DNA from: Desulfofustis limnaeus
GTDB lineage: Bacteria; Desulfobacterota; Desulfobulbia; Desulfobulbales; Desulfocapsaceae
DNA: 64,000 nucleotides
Assembly (NCBI RefSeq): GCF_023169885.1
Contig: NZ_AP025516.1
Span: forward strand, 124,001-188,000
Direction of reading: 5' to 3'
Each line of letters opens with the position of its first letter. Positions within the stretch are counted from its first letter, which is position 1. The notes under the pieces were generated by a model that was not told the DNA's origin, made no database searches, and was given only the letters and a program-made list of their open reading frames with translations. The translations under genes and the position numbers were made by a program. This document shows, in pieces, positions 51,561 through 60,302 of the stretch.

Positions 51561-52054
51561 CGGCTCAGCGGAAGCTGGTGAATGGCGGCGGTTAGTCCGG
51601 TAGCGCTGCTTGTCATCAGCGCGTAGGTACCGGGTGAGCCATAGCGGCCAGTGAGCCGGAAAGTGCCAGGATTGACGAGAAGTGTCCGACCGGCACGGCT
51701 AACCAGAGGGCGGTGCGTGTGGCCGAAAATAATGGCGTCGGCAGTGGCGAAATGAGTCAGCAGGTAGTCCTCGATGTCAAGGCCGCCTCCGTGACCATGG
51801 TACACGGCAATGGTCTGGTGGTTGACCTGAAAGGTTGTTGATTCGGGCAACAGCTGTTTGGTAGCGGCAGAGCACATATTGCCATGCACGGCGATGACCT
51901 GTTTGTCTGAAAAAATATCTAGGATACCGGCCTCAGTGAGATCTCCAGCGTGGACGATATAGGTGCACGGGGAGAAGATCGTTCGCGCCTGTTTGACAAA
52001 CTGAGGGGTAATGCGCGAGAGATGGGTGTCGGAAATAATACCAATGATCTGCAT
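51557..52054 (-). CDS. YfcE/MJ0936-type metallophosphoesterase
   Basis: A 165-residue calcineurin-like phosphodiesterase. Metal-binding blocks are GIISDTHL at the N-terminus, VHAGDLTE, VHGNMC, YHGHGG and FGHTHRP, the complete set for the family. Related proteins cleave phosphodiester model substrates; the physiological target is unknown. It is first in the run phosphoesterase, HIT, mutS, amidase. The promoter must lie in the 260 bp shared with divergent efp. Confidence 0.93.
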   Translation of the reverse strand: MQIIGIISDTHLSRITPQFVKQARTIFSPCTYIVHAGDLTEAGILDIFSDKQVIAVHGNMCSAATKQLLPESTTFQVNHQTIAVYHGHGGGLDIEDYLLTHFATADAIIFGHTHRPLVSRAGRTLLVNPGTFRLTGRYGSPGTYALMTSSATGLTAAIHQLPLSR

Positions 52055-52189
52055 GGCCGTGCTGGCGGTGTTCGTCAGAGTGAATCAGTTACAAGTGAAC
52101 GAGTTGCACAAAACCATGGAGAATTGAGAAAAGCAACCTCCTTGAAAGGCTATTTCACCTCTGATCGAGGTTGTGCGTTCGTTTAATGC

Positions 52190-52219
52190 TTGTCAAACGT
52201 TTATCGTGACGAGTATACT
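52190..52219 (+). promoter_or_regulatory. Promoter of efp-epmA
   Basis: TTGTCA (52190-52195) and TATACT (52214-52219) are 18 bp apart and lie about 95 bp before the efp start. The sequence is AT-rich on both sides. No other candidate of equal quality was seen in this 260-bp divergent region. Confidence 0.6.
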
Positions 52220-52314
52220 TTAAGGTTAAATTTTTTTGACGGTGGCTTTGCCCATTATTTCACATTCGTTACTGATAAATGCCGGGAAATCGCCGGCATC
52301 AGGGAGATCGGACC

Positions 52315-52878
52315 ATGTTTACCGCATCAGACTTACGTAAGGGGTTGAAAATTCAAATAGACGGTGACCCTTTTATCATCACTGACTTCGAATTCTCCAA
52401 ACCGGGAAAAGGGCAGGCCCTGTACCGCTGCAAGATGAGAAACATGATCACCGGGACACAGTTCACCAACACCTATCGTTCCAACGATAAATTCGAGAAG
52501 CCGGACCTGGAAGAACGTAAGATGCAGTTTCTCTACAATCAAGAGAATGAGTATCATTTCATGGACACCGCCAACTATGAACAGCTTTTCCTTACCCGGG
52601 AACAGCTTGGCGACAATATCAACTACCTTGTTGATAATATGGAAGTAGAGGTGTTGTTCTTCGGTTCACGTCCGATCGATGTCAGTTTGCCCATTTTCGT
52701 CAATCTTCTGGTGACCAGAGCAGATCCGTGGGCCCGTGGCGATACGTCGGGATCAGACACCAAACCGGTGGTTGTGGAGACCGGTTATCAACTTCAAGTA
52801 CCTCCTTTCGTGGAAGAGGGTGATAGGATCCAGATCGACACCCGTACGGGCGAATATGTGACTCGCGTCAAAGAGTAA
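52315..52878 (+). CDS. efp: Elongation factor P
   Basis: Rescues ribosomes stalled at consecutive prolines. The 187-residue protein has the three beta domains of EF-P. The modified tip lies in SKPGKGQALYRCK, where Lys32 equals E. coli Lys34, the residue that receives beta-lysine. The next gene is epmA, whose product performs that modification, so the lysyl-type EF-P is expected rather than the rhamnosylated one. The ATG at 52315 is the conserved start; an upstream frame to 52279 is unlikely. Confidence 0.96.
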   Translation: MFTASDLRKGLKIQIDGDPFIITDFEFSKPGKGQALYRCKMRNMITGTQFTNTYRSNDKFEKPDLEERKMQFLYNQENEYHFMDTANYEQLFLTREQLGDNINYLVDNMEVEVLFFGSRPIDVSLPIFVNLLVTRADPWARGDTSGSDTKPVVVETGYQLQVPPFVEEGDRIQIDTRTGEYVTRVKE

Positions 52879-52881
52879 GCC

Positions 52882-53799
52882 GTGCTTGATTGTGCCGGCC
52901 TGCAGCTGCGGGATGGCCTGCTGCGAAGTGTACGCACCTTTTTCCACCGGCAGGGTTTCCTTGAAGTCGACACGCCGATTCTTTATCCGGTCTTGCTTCC
53001 GGAACGGCATATCGTCCCGCTCTCCTGTGCCGGCCGGTATCTGCAGCCGTCCCCGGAACAATGTATGAAACGGTTGCTGGCCCGAGGGTGTGATAAAATC
53101 TATCAGATCTGCCATTGTTTTCGCGGTGAAGAACGAGGTCGCCTGCATCTGCCCGAGTTTACCATGTTGGAGTGGTACCGTCGGCTGTGCGATTATCGCG
53201 ATTTGATGAATGACTGCGAACTGCTGGTCCGCGGTGTCGTGGACGATCTCCGTACTGAGGGCCTGGTGAGCGCACCGATTGAATCGGTCTTCGCTCGACT
53301 GGCCGCAAAAACGCCGTGGCAGCGCTTGACGGTCCAGGAAGCGTTTCGCCGCTATTGTCCGCTCACGGTCGAGCAGGCTTTGTCGGAAGATCGGTTCGAT
53401 GAACTGATGGTCACCATGATCGAGCCGCGTTTGGGTCGATCCAGCCCAACCTTCCTGGTGGACTATCCGGTCGCTCGGGCCTCATTGGCACGTCTGAGAA
53501 GCGATGATCCGGGGGTGGCGGAGCGTTTCGAACTCTATATTGACGGAGTCGAACTGGCCAACGGTTTCAGCGAACTCAGTGATCCAGAGGAACAACGTCG
53601 ACGCTTTGTCGATGAACTGGCTGAAGGCAGTGGCTCAGGGGAGCCTCCGGAGGAACGGCTACCCCAGCGGTTTCTTGAGGAGCTACCAGCCATGGGACCG
53701 GCTGCCGGTATCGCTTTCGGGTTAGATCGTTTTTTTATGGTTTTGCTAGCCGCTGATGGGATCGATGCGGCGGTCAGTTTCGTTCCGGAAGACCTCTAA
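52882..53799 (+). CDS. epmA: EF-P lysine ligase EpmA (PoxA/GenX)
   Basis: A 305-residue paralogue of the lysyl-tRNA synthetase catalytic domain that attaches (R)-beta-lysine to EF-P. It lacks the tRNA anticodon-binding domain. Class II motifs are FLEVDTPIL (motif 1), QICHCFRGEERGRLHLPEFTMLEWYR (motif 2 lies within this stretch) and GIAFGLDRFFMVLL (motif 3). The GTG start lies 3 bp behind the efp stop. The aminomutase EpmB, needed to make beta-lysine, is not in the window. Confidence 0.94.
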   Translation: MLDCAGLQLRDGLLRSVRTFFHRQGFLEVDTPILYPVLLPERHIVPLSCAGRYLQPSPEQCMKRLLARGCDKIYQICHCFRGEERGRLHLPEFTMLEWYRRLCDYRDLMNDCELLVRGVVDDLRTEGLVSAPIESVFARLAAKTPWQRLTVQEAFRRYCPLTVEQALSEDRFDELMVTMIEPRLGRSSPTFLVDYPVARASLARLRSDDPGVAERFELYIDGVELANGFSELSDPEEQRRRFVDELAEGSGSGEPPEERLPQRFLEELPAMGPAAGIAFGLDRFFMVLLAADGIDAAVSFVPEDL

Positions 53800-53825
53800 T
53801 CAGCGGTACGTCCAGCACAAACTGA

Positions 53826-55634
53826 TCAAGTCCTGTGTCGGGACGACCCGCCTTCCCGTCGTGTCCTGCTGTTTTCCCGTCCTGACCGGTCTCGTTTTGA
53901 CAGAAAGGCCCGTTCGATAAGCTGGCGTTGGCGCAGACGTTCACTATGGGTTCGTGCCACGGGAATTTTGGTGGGACGATCGCGGTGACGGCCAGTGACG
54001 AACATCGCAGTGGAGAGGGTACCAGGAGTCGGTGTAAAATCCTGAAAAGACCTGACCGTCAAACCGAGTTTCTGCAGCCGTTCAATGAGACGGATCGCAT
54101 GTCGTTCCTCGCATCCCGGGTGTGCACTGATGATGTAAGGGCTGAGGTGTTGCTGCTTGCCGAGTTTACGGCATAGCTGGCGAAAAAGGGCGACAAACTG
54201 CTCGAGCTGCTCCGGTGCCTCCTTGTGCATCAGTTCCAGCACTTCCGGTTCAGTGTGTTCGGGAGCAATCTTGAGCGCTCCCGGAGTGTGTTCCTTGAGG
54301 ATTTTTTCAAGCAGTCGGGGCGTCTTGAGGAGCAGTTCCAGGCGTAAGCCGGAGGAGATGAAGGTGTGTTTGACGCCGGGGATCCGGCTGATACGGCTCA
54401 ATAATTCCAGGCTGCTTTTTTCGTCGACCAGCAGATGACGACAGACGGACGGATAGAGGCAGTCGTGGCGTCGACAGGAACCGATAGCGCAGCTGGTGGC
54501 GAACAGATTGGCGGTCGGTCCGCCGAGGTCACTGATAGTGCCGCGGAATGTCTTCTCGGATACGAGCAACCGCGCTTCCCGTTCGATTGATTCGATGGTT
54601 CGGGAGGTAACAAAGGCCCCTTGATGGCGGCTGATGGCACAGAAGGAGCAATTGCCACAGCAACCGCGCACGATGGTCAGCGAATCCTTGACCATCTCGA
54701 AGGCGGGGATGTTCGGGGACGATGGATGCGGCCGACGACTGTATGGCAAGTCGTAAAGTCGATCCAACTCCTCCGGCTGCAGGGGAGGGGACGGAGGATA
54801 TTGGACGATCCAGGCCGCTTGCTGCCGTTGGCGCAAGACAACACCATCGGCGGCGCGGGCATGGCGATCGACGAGGGTTTCCGCATCCATGAAAAGATCG
54901 GTGTCGCTGCCAATGTCTTGCCACGATGGTAGCGTCTTAATCGTAAGCCCGAGAGCTTCAGCCCGGTTGCTTACCGTTTCGATTTCGGCGTCTGTCGTTC
55001 GTTGGCATGTCCCGGGTATACCCTCCAGAGCTCGGCCGGTAGCGACTCGCTCCGCCGCCTCCAAGACCGCTCGTTCTGCCATGCCATAAATGAGCAGGTC
55101 GGCTTTGGCATCGGAGAGATGGGATCCGCGCAGTCGCTGTTGCTGAAAGTCGAAGTGGACGAAACGACGCAGAGAGGCCTCTAGGCCGCCCAGAATGATC
55201 GGGGTTGCGGGGAAGGCCCGCCGGGCCAGATTACTGTAAAGCAGCACGGCTCGATCGGGTCGCCACCGGTGTTCCTTACCTTTTTGTCCGTCTCGCCAAG
55301 GGGAGCCGCCTGGAGAGTAGGCGTCAAAATCGCGAACCTTACCGTTGGCGGAATAATTGGCGACAACAGAGTCCAGGTTCCCCCCGCTGATCCCGAAAAA
55401 GAGGCGGGGGCGGCCGAATCGGCGGAAATCACGCTCGTCGGCAAACGACGGTTGCGCCAGAATCCCCACACGGTAGCCATGAGACTCGAGCAACCTGCCG
55501 ATAATGGCCAGACCGAAGGAGGGGTGATCGACATAGGCATCGCCGTTGACCAGGACGATATCCAATTCATCCCACCCTCGCCGGCGCGCTTCTTCCATGT
55601 TTACCGGCAAGGGTGATCGGTCCGAACCGGGCAT
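53826..55634 (-). CDS. YgiQ-family radical SAM protein
   Basis: A 602-residue protein of the YgiQ/UPF0313 family. The N-terminal domain (VLVNGDAYVDHPSFGLAIIG, then LGGLEASLRRFVHFD) resembles a B12-binding-like fold. The radical SAM cluster motif CxxxCxxC lies in GCCGNCSFCAISRHQG, and a later ISAHPGCEERHAIRL block is typical of this family. The reaction is unknown, although the family is widespread. The ATG at 55634 follows AAAGGA. It converges on epmA with a 26-bp gap. Confidence 0.92.
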   Translation of the reverse strand: MPGSDRSPLPVNMEEARRRGWDELDIVLVNGDAYVDHPSFGLAIIGRLLESHGYRVGILAQPSFADERDFRRFGRPRLFFGISGGNLDSVVANYSANGKVRDFDAYSPGGSPWRDGQKGKEHRWRPDRAVLLYSNLARRAFPATPIILGGLEASLRRFVHFDFQQQRLRGSHLSDAKADLLIYGMAERAVLEAAERVATGRALEGIPGTCQRTTDAEIETVSNRAEALGLTIKTLPSWQDIGSDTDLFMDAETLVDRHARAADGVVLRQRQQAAWIVQYPPSPPLQPEELDRLYDLPYSRRPHPSSPNIPAFEMVKDSLTIVRGCCGNCSFCAISRHQGAFVTSRTIESIEREARLLVSEKTFRGTISDLGGPTANLFATSCAIGSCRRHDCLYPSVCRHLLVDEKSSLELLSRISRIPGVKHTFISSGLRLELLLKTPRLLEKILKEHTPGALKIAPEHTEPEVLELMHKEAPEQLEQFVALFRQLCRKLGKQQHLSPYIISAHPGCEERHAIRLIERLQKLGLTVRSFQDFTPTPGTLSTAMFVTGRHRDRPTKIPVARTHSERLRQRQLIERAFLSKRDRSGRENSRTRREGGSSRHRT

Positions 55635-55901
55635 ACCGCGTTCCTTTCAGGTAAGGGTGTCTTCTCTGGATAGTGCCAGAGATATGAAAAACGAGTGCTC
55701 ACGGAGATAGTAATAATGCACGATAGCTGTAGTGGCCAAAACCTTTTTTCTGCGGAGGACAAGGATACGCCAGGAATTGTTACTGGGGAAACGAGTGCGC
55801 GGTGTGACAGCGTGGATAAAAAGGTGGGCTGTTCCTGATATTTCGTTATAATGCCTGTCGTGATGATGAATCGAACCCTCGAACCGGCAGGGCAAGCAGG
55901 T

Positions 55902-56600
55902 ATGGCCAATCAGGTGTTGTCACGAGCACAGGTATTGTGTTTTCTTGATGCCTTGGAAAATGAGGTTCTTGCCTATCAGGTTCCCGTGGTCGATCTGATT
56001 GCGGTGCAGACGACCGACCCGTACCGGGTCCTGGTGGCGACCGTGCTCTCATCTCGCACCAAAGACGAGGTGACGGCTGGTGCCGCCACCCGGTTGTTCG
56101 AGCGGGCTCCGAATCCTGAAGCGCTTGCTTCTCTCGCGGTACACGAAATCGCACAGCTTATCTATCCGGTCGGTTTTTACCAGACCAAAGCCAGGCAGCT
56201 ACCGACATTGGCGGCGATACTGATCGCTCGCTACGACGGTGCCGTTCCCGATACCATCGAAGCATTGCTTGAGCTGCCCGGGGTCGGGCGTAAGACCGCC
56301 AATCTCGTTTTGTCGGCTGCATTCGGGAAGCCGGCGATCTGCGTGGATACCCATGTCCACCGGATTATGAATATCTGGGGATTTGTCGCCACCGGGTCAC
56401 CGCAAGAGACGGAAATGGTGTTGCGTCGCCGGTTGCCGAAACGGTACTGGAGCAAGGTGAACCGTTTCCTGGTTGCTTTTGGCCAGAAAACGTGTCGTCC
56501 CATCGGTCCTCAATGTGATATCTGCCTGTTGGCGACAAAGTGTCCGCGTATCGGTGTGCAACCACGAAAAACCAAGAGGGAGCCGATGCATGCAATCTGA
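55902..56600 (+). CDS. nth: Endonuclease III
   Basis: A DNA glycosylase/AP lyase for oxidised pyrimidines. The 232-residue protein has the helix-hairpin-helix LPGVGRKTANLVLSAAF with the catalytic Lys, VDTHVHRI with the catalytic Asp, and the C-terminal [4Fe-4S] site with spacing C-x6-C-x2-C-x5-C (CRPIGPQCDICLLATKC). Start 55902 is preceded by GCAGG; ATG codons at 55851, 55863 and 55866 are alternatives. Its end overlaps the response regulator start by 11 bp. Confidence 0.93.
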   Translation: MANQVLSRAQVLCFLDALENEVLAYQVPVVDLIAVQTTDPYRVLVATVLSSRTKDEVTAGAATRLFERAPNPEALASLAVHEIAQLIYPVGFYQTKARQLPTLAAILIARYDGAVPDTIEALLELPGVGRKTANLVLSAAFGKPAICVDTHVHRIMNIWGFVATGSPQETEMVLRRRLPKRYWSKVNRFLVAFGQKTCRPIGPQCDICLLATKCPRIGVQPRKTKREPMHAI

Positions 56601-57255
56601 ACACGACCCGTATTCCATCGTCCTTGCCGATGACCATGCCTTGATTCGTCGCGGTATCAAAAATATTATCTCCCAGGATGACAGCTTGACCATTGTCGGG
56701 GAGGTGGGGGATGGCGAGTCTTTATTATCCTTTCTTGCCGAATCAACGCCAGATCTGTTGATCCTCGATATCTCGATGCCGAAGATCTCAGGCATTGAAC
56801 TGGTCGAGCAACTGAAGGAACGCTATCCGCTGATGAAGATCCTTATGCTCACCATGCATACGAACAAGCAGTACTGTTATCGCTCGATGCATGCCGGTGC
56901 TGATGGTTACGTGATTAAAAGTGATTCAGAAAAAGAGCTTCTGCTGGCCATCAGAAAGATTCGGGAGGGTCGGACCCACGTTTCTCCACAGCTGGCAGAA
57001 AGTTTCACCGAGGACTTGTTAACGGCTTGTCGGCGGCGTCTCGATAATCCCTTTGGCGACCTGACCAGGCGTGAAAAACAAATTCTTGCATTGGTGGTGC
57101 AGGGCTACACTTCCAAAGTAATTGCCGGAAAACTCAATCTCAGCCCCCGCACAGTCGATCATCATCGTTCAAACTTGTTAAAAAAATTCAATATGAAAAA
57201 CAGCGTCGACCTGGTGAACCATGCGCTTCGCAACGGTTACGCAACCTTGGAATGA
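56590..57255 (+). CDS. LuxR/NarL-type response regulator
   Basis: A 221-residue two-component regulator. The receiver domain has ADDHALIRRG with the acidic pair, the phosphoacceptor Asp in LLILDISMPKISG, the Thr in LMLTMH and the Lys in VIKSDSEKE. The C-terminal LuxR-type helix-turn-helix is LTRREKQILALVVQGYTSK followed by LNLSPRTVDHHRSNLLKK. No histidine kinase lies next to it, so the partner is elsewhere. It starts inside the end of nth; such coupling to a repair gene may be chance. Confidence 0.92.
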   Translation: MQSEHDPYSIVLADDHALIRRGIKNIISQDDSLTIVGEVGDGESLLSFLAESTPDLLILDISMPKISGIELVEQLKERYPLMKILMLTMHTNKQYCYRSMHAGADGYVIKSDSEKELLLAIRKIREGRTHVSPQLAESFTEDLLTACRRRLDNPFGDLTRREKQILALVVQGYTSKVIAGKLNLSPRTVDHHRSNLLKKFNMKNSVDLVNHALRNGYATLE

Positions 57256-57287
57256 AGGTGGTATCGATACGTTCTGCACACCCCTTC

Positions 57288-57318
57288 GCCGGGTCTTTTG
57301 CCCATGACTCTCAAAAGT
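57288..57318. repeat. Copy 2 of a short dispersed repeat
   Basis: GCCGGGTCTTTTGCCC followed by ATGACTCTCAAAAGTA, matching the copy at 46141. It lies about 30 bp behind the response regulator stop. Confidence 0.5.
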
Positions 57319-57540
57319 ATCAGGCCGGGTGGGTCGGAAAAAGGTGCTTTCGGATCTCTGTGTTATCCTTTTTCGTCTAGAAAATATGTAGTTAAAATCA
57401 GTAGTGTCCGGTTAAGAGTTGAAAGGCACGATGTAACATGTTGTATTAATATATCATTAGCGACAAAATGACCATAATCGACTTGAAATCTTATCCCGTT
57501 CTAGGGAAGTTCTTCGGCAAAACCCTGGAGGGGGGTACAC

Positions 57541-58980
57541 ATGTTTGCCGGACAATTGATTTTCAAGCAGGTTATGGAGTTCATGCCGTTGCCAACCTTT
57601 CGCCGGTGTGTAGCCAAATACCAAGGCGAACGCCGAATAAGGAAGTTTTCCTGCCTCGATCAATTTCTGTGCATGGCTTTTGCCCAAATCACTTACCGGG
57701 AGAGTCTTCGCGATATCGAGGCGTGTCTCCGTTCTCAGCAAAAGAAGCTCTATCATATGGGCATCCGTGGCAGAGTTTCCAAATCCACGCTCGCCGACGC
57801 CAACGAAATTCGCGACTGGCGGATTTATGCGGAGTTAGCTCAACATCTTATCGCAATCGCTCGCGAACTCTACAAAGAAGATTGGCTCTTCGTCGTTTCA
57901 AGTGGAATTTGCCTATGACAGGGGGTTCGGCATGGGCCGAGATAATGATGCCGCCCAGAGCAGAAAACCTCGGATTGCCTTCAGTAGCCCTGCTCTCCGG
58001 ACACTCAGGTGGCAGCCATTGTTGGAGATGCCTTTGTACCCTGATTGGGGGTATCCCATGAAACAACATGTTGTTTTTCTGTCTTTTTGTCGTTTTGTGT
58101 GGGTTTGATCTCTTGAAAAATCAAATCCACACAAAACGACGAGGAGCCAGAAGATTCGTTCATCGACGATCTCGACGAGACAATCTATGCTCTGGACTCG
58201 ACCACTATCGACCTGTGCCTCTCTGTTTTTCCCTGGGCAGCATTCCGGAAAACAAAAGCTGCGATCAGACTCCATACCCTCCTGGACCTCAAAGGAAACA
58301 TCCCAACGTTTATCCATATCTCCGACGGCACATTGCACGATGTCAACGCGCTCGATATCTTAACCCTGGAAGTTGGCGCCTATTATGTCATGGATCGGGG
58401 CTACTTGGACTTCGAAAGATTAAACAAATTCAATCAAGTACCTGCCCACTTCGTAACTCGTGCCAAATCGAACACCCAATACAAACGACGTTACTCACAC
58501 CCAATCGACAAAAGCACCGGCCTGATCTGCGACCAAACGATTGTGCTTACCGGATTCTATGCCAGAAAGGACTACCCGGGAGCACTTCGTCGGGTAAAAT
58601 TTCGCGACGAGAAGACAGGAAAAACGTTGGTCTTTCTCACCAACAATTTCACTTTACCGGCATTGACGATAGCACACCTCTATCGCAGCCGCTGGCAAGT
58701 AGAGTTGTTTTTCAAATGGATCAAACAACACCTCAGAATAAAGAACTTTTTCGGTACATCGGAGAACGCGGTAAAAACACAAATCTGGATTGCGGTCTCC
58801 GTATACGTGTTGGTAGCCATCATGAAAAGGCGGTTCAACCTGCAAGAAAGTCTCTACACAATTTTACAGATTTTGAGCGTCAATGTTTTTGAGAAAACCC
58901 CTTTTTATCAGTTGGTTACTGAAAGAGATTACAATGCCGAGACCAGCTCTCCCGGTAAGCAACTGAATTTATTCGACTAA
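57541..58980 (+). pseudogene. IS4-family transposase, interrupted by a miniature element
   Basis: The N-terminal part (57541-57883) has the DUF4372-like region (FKQVMEFMPLPTFRRCV, then FSCLDQFLCMAFAQITYRES). The C-terminal part (58157-58980) has the DDE catalytic domain: ALDSTTIDL and VMDRGYLDF with two Asp, and the YREK signature YRSRWQVELFFKWIK. Removing the 265-bp insert and one AGAAGATT copy joins the frames exactly (YKED then SFIDDLDETIYALD) into a 388-residue transposase, the normal length. As it stands, the frame stops at 57918, so the gene is inactive; 58333 is only an internal ATG of the second part. Confidence 0.9.
57884..58148. mobile_element. 265-bp ISL3-type miniature element (MITE) nested in the IS4 transposase
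   Basis: The ends are GGCTCTTCGTCGTTT and AAACGACGAGGAGCC, inverted with one mismatch over 15 bp and similar for another ten bases. An 8-bp direct repeat AGAAGATT flanks it (57876-57883 and 58149-58156). Ends beginning GGCTCTTC and 8-bp duplications are those of the ISL3 family. No transposase gene fits in 265 bp, so it must be moved in trans. Near its right end lies a near-perfect 21-bp inverted repeat (58088-58140) with a 10-base loop. Confidence 0.85.
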
Positions 58981-59215
58981 CAACCGGACACTACTGAGTT
59001 AAAATAAAAACATACAGTGGTTTTTCAGGTAAATATACCCAGTATTTTCTCAGTAGTTGTACCGATTTCATTTCCCCCCCGATGCGGTAAAAAAACTGGC
59101 AATAACGGTGCGCGCATCAGAGTCTTCGGATCAGCCTCGAGGTAGTGGGACTGTCTGCTGCCATTCCCTGAGTCTGGTCTTAATGATTCGCATGAGGATT
59201 ATTTACGGGGGATGC

Positions 59216-59494
59216 ATGAATAAACGAGAACTGATTGCAACGATCGCTGAATCAGCCGATTGCACCAAGGTTGCCGCTGCCCGTGCGCTGGACAGTGTCC
59301 TGGCGAACATGGCCCGGGCCATGGAGCGCGGCGAGAGGGTAACATTGTCCGGTTTCGGTTCGTTTCGCGTGGTTGAGCGGGCGGAACAGAAAGGGCGAAA
59401 TCCTCAGACCGGTTCCGCCCTGATTATTCCCGCACATAATGTGGTGAAGTTCCGGCCGGGAAAGAAATTGTCGGCGAAATTCAAGCTACAGTAG
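59216..59494 (+). CDS. HU-like DNA-binding protein
   Basis: A 92-residue HU/IHF-family protein. The signature VTLSGFGSFRVVERAEQKGRN followed by PQTGSALI is recognisable, although the usual KTG is QTG and the arm tip is less basic than in normal HU. NKRELIATIAESADCTKVAA is a typical N-terminus. The ATG at 59216 has an ACGGGGGA ribosome-site-like run. The 211 bp upstream, between the IS and this gene, hold no other gene. It converges with lgt and overlaps it by 14 bp. It is the second HU/IHF gene of the window (the other is at 21823). Confidence 0.9.
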   Translation: MNKRELIATIAESADCTKVAAARALDSVLANMARAMERGERVTLSGFGSFRVVERAEQKGRNPQTGSALIIPAHNVVKFRPGKKLSAKFKLQ

Positions 59495-60302
59495 GAGATG
59501 GGGGCGTTGGTCGGCGATAGCGCAACCATAACCACAGGGCCAGACCGCCGGCAATCATGGTCGAGCTGAGCAGTTGCCCCATGGTCACCATGCCGAAAAA
59601 CAGACCGAGTTGAGGATCCGGTTCTCTGACAAATTCCACAAGGAATCGGAACAATCCGTACAGGCAGAAGAATAAGGCCAGCAGTGATCCATGCGGCCAG
59701 TGGCGACGGTTCTGCCAGGGGCGGTACCGGAGTGTCCAGAGGATGGTGAAAAGCACCAGCCCTTCGAGTAGTGCTTCATAAAGTTGCGACGGATGCCGTG
59801 CAACAGGTCCGCCATCGGGAAAGACCATGCCCCAGGGAAGATCGGTCGCTCGACCGAACAATTCGCCGTTGATGAAGTTGCCGATCCTTCCCAGTCCAAG
59901 CCCGATGGGGATAGTGGCCACATAGAGATCGGCAGCGGCGAAGAAATCGATCCCGGTCCGCCGACAGAAGAACAACCCTCCCAAGACCAGACCGATCGCG
60001 GCTCCGTGGAAAGACATGCCGCCGGTCCAGGTGGCGGGAATCTCCCATGGATGTGCCAGATAATAGGGCAAGTTGTAGAACGCCACATAACCGAGTCGGC
60101 CGCCGATGATCACCGACAGGATCAGGACGACGTTGAGGTTCTCGAACTGTTTGCCCAGGGTTTGGAAGGAACAGGCTCTGATCTGCCGTTTGACCAGAAC
60201 GTAGCTGGCAGTGAACCCGAGCAGATACATGAGACCGTACCAGCGAACCTGCAACGGTCCGATGGAGAGCAAAACGGGATCAATGTCGGGGTAGGGGATC
60301 AT
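59481..60302 (-). CDS. lgt: Prolipoprotein diacylglyceryl transferase
   Basis: Lgt transfers diacylglycerol to the lipobox cysteine of prolipoproteins in the inner membrane, the first step of lipoprotein maturation, needed here for BamD. The 273-residue protein has about seven membrane spans, the family signature [16 protein letters not shown], the early [11 protein letters not shown], and MSFHGAAIG (usual HGG/HGA block). It overlaps the mnmG stop by 4 bp (ATGA), so the two are translationally coupled. Confidence 0.95.
   Translation of the reverse strand: MIPYPDIDPVLLSIGPLQVRWYGLMYLLGFTASYVLVKRQIRACSFQTLGKQFENLNVVLILSVIIGGRLGYVAFYNLPYYLAHPWEIPATWTGGMSFHGAAIGLVLGGLFFCRRTGIDFFAAADLYVATIPIGLGLGRIGNFINGELFGRATDLPWGMVFPDGGPVARHPSQLYEALLEGLVLFTILWTLRYRPWQNRRHWPHGSLLALFFCLYGLFRFLVEFVREPDPQLGLFFGMVTMGQLLSSTMIAGGLALWLWLRYRRPTPPSPTVA

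Larger units (their letters stand above)
57399..58996 (+). mobile_element. IS4-family insertion sequence (ISPepr1-like), disrupted
   Basis: The terminal inverted repeats are CAGTAGTGTCCGGTT at the left and AACCGGACACTACTG at the right, a perfect 15-bp match. The target duplication AGTTAAAAT lies on both sides (57390-57398 and 58997-59005), so the insertion is intact at its borders. Total length is 1598 bp, of which 273 bp (insert plus one copy of its target repeat) come from a second element inside the transposase gene, leaving 1325 bp for the IS itself. It sits between the response regulator and an HU-like gene in non-coding DNA. Confidence 0.92.

Noticed and set aside
58068-58892. A 274-codon plus-strand frame across the right part of the broken IS
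   Set aside because: It is out of frame with the transposase and begins inside the miniature element; the transposase motifs are in the other frame.
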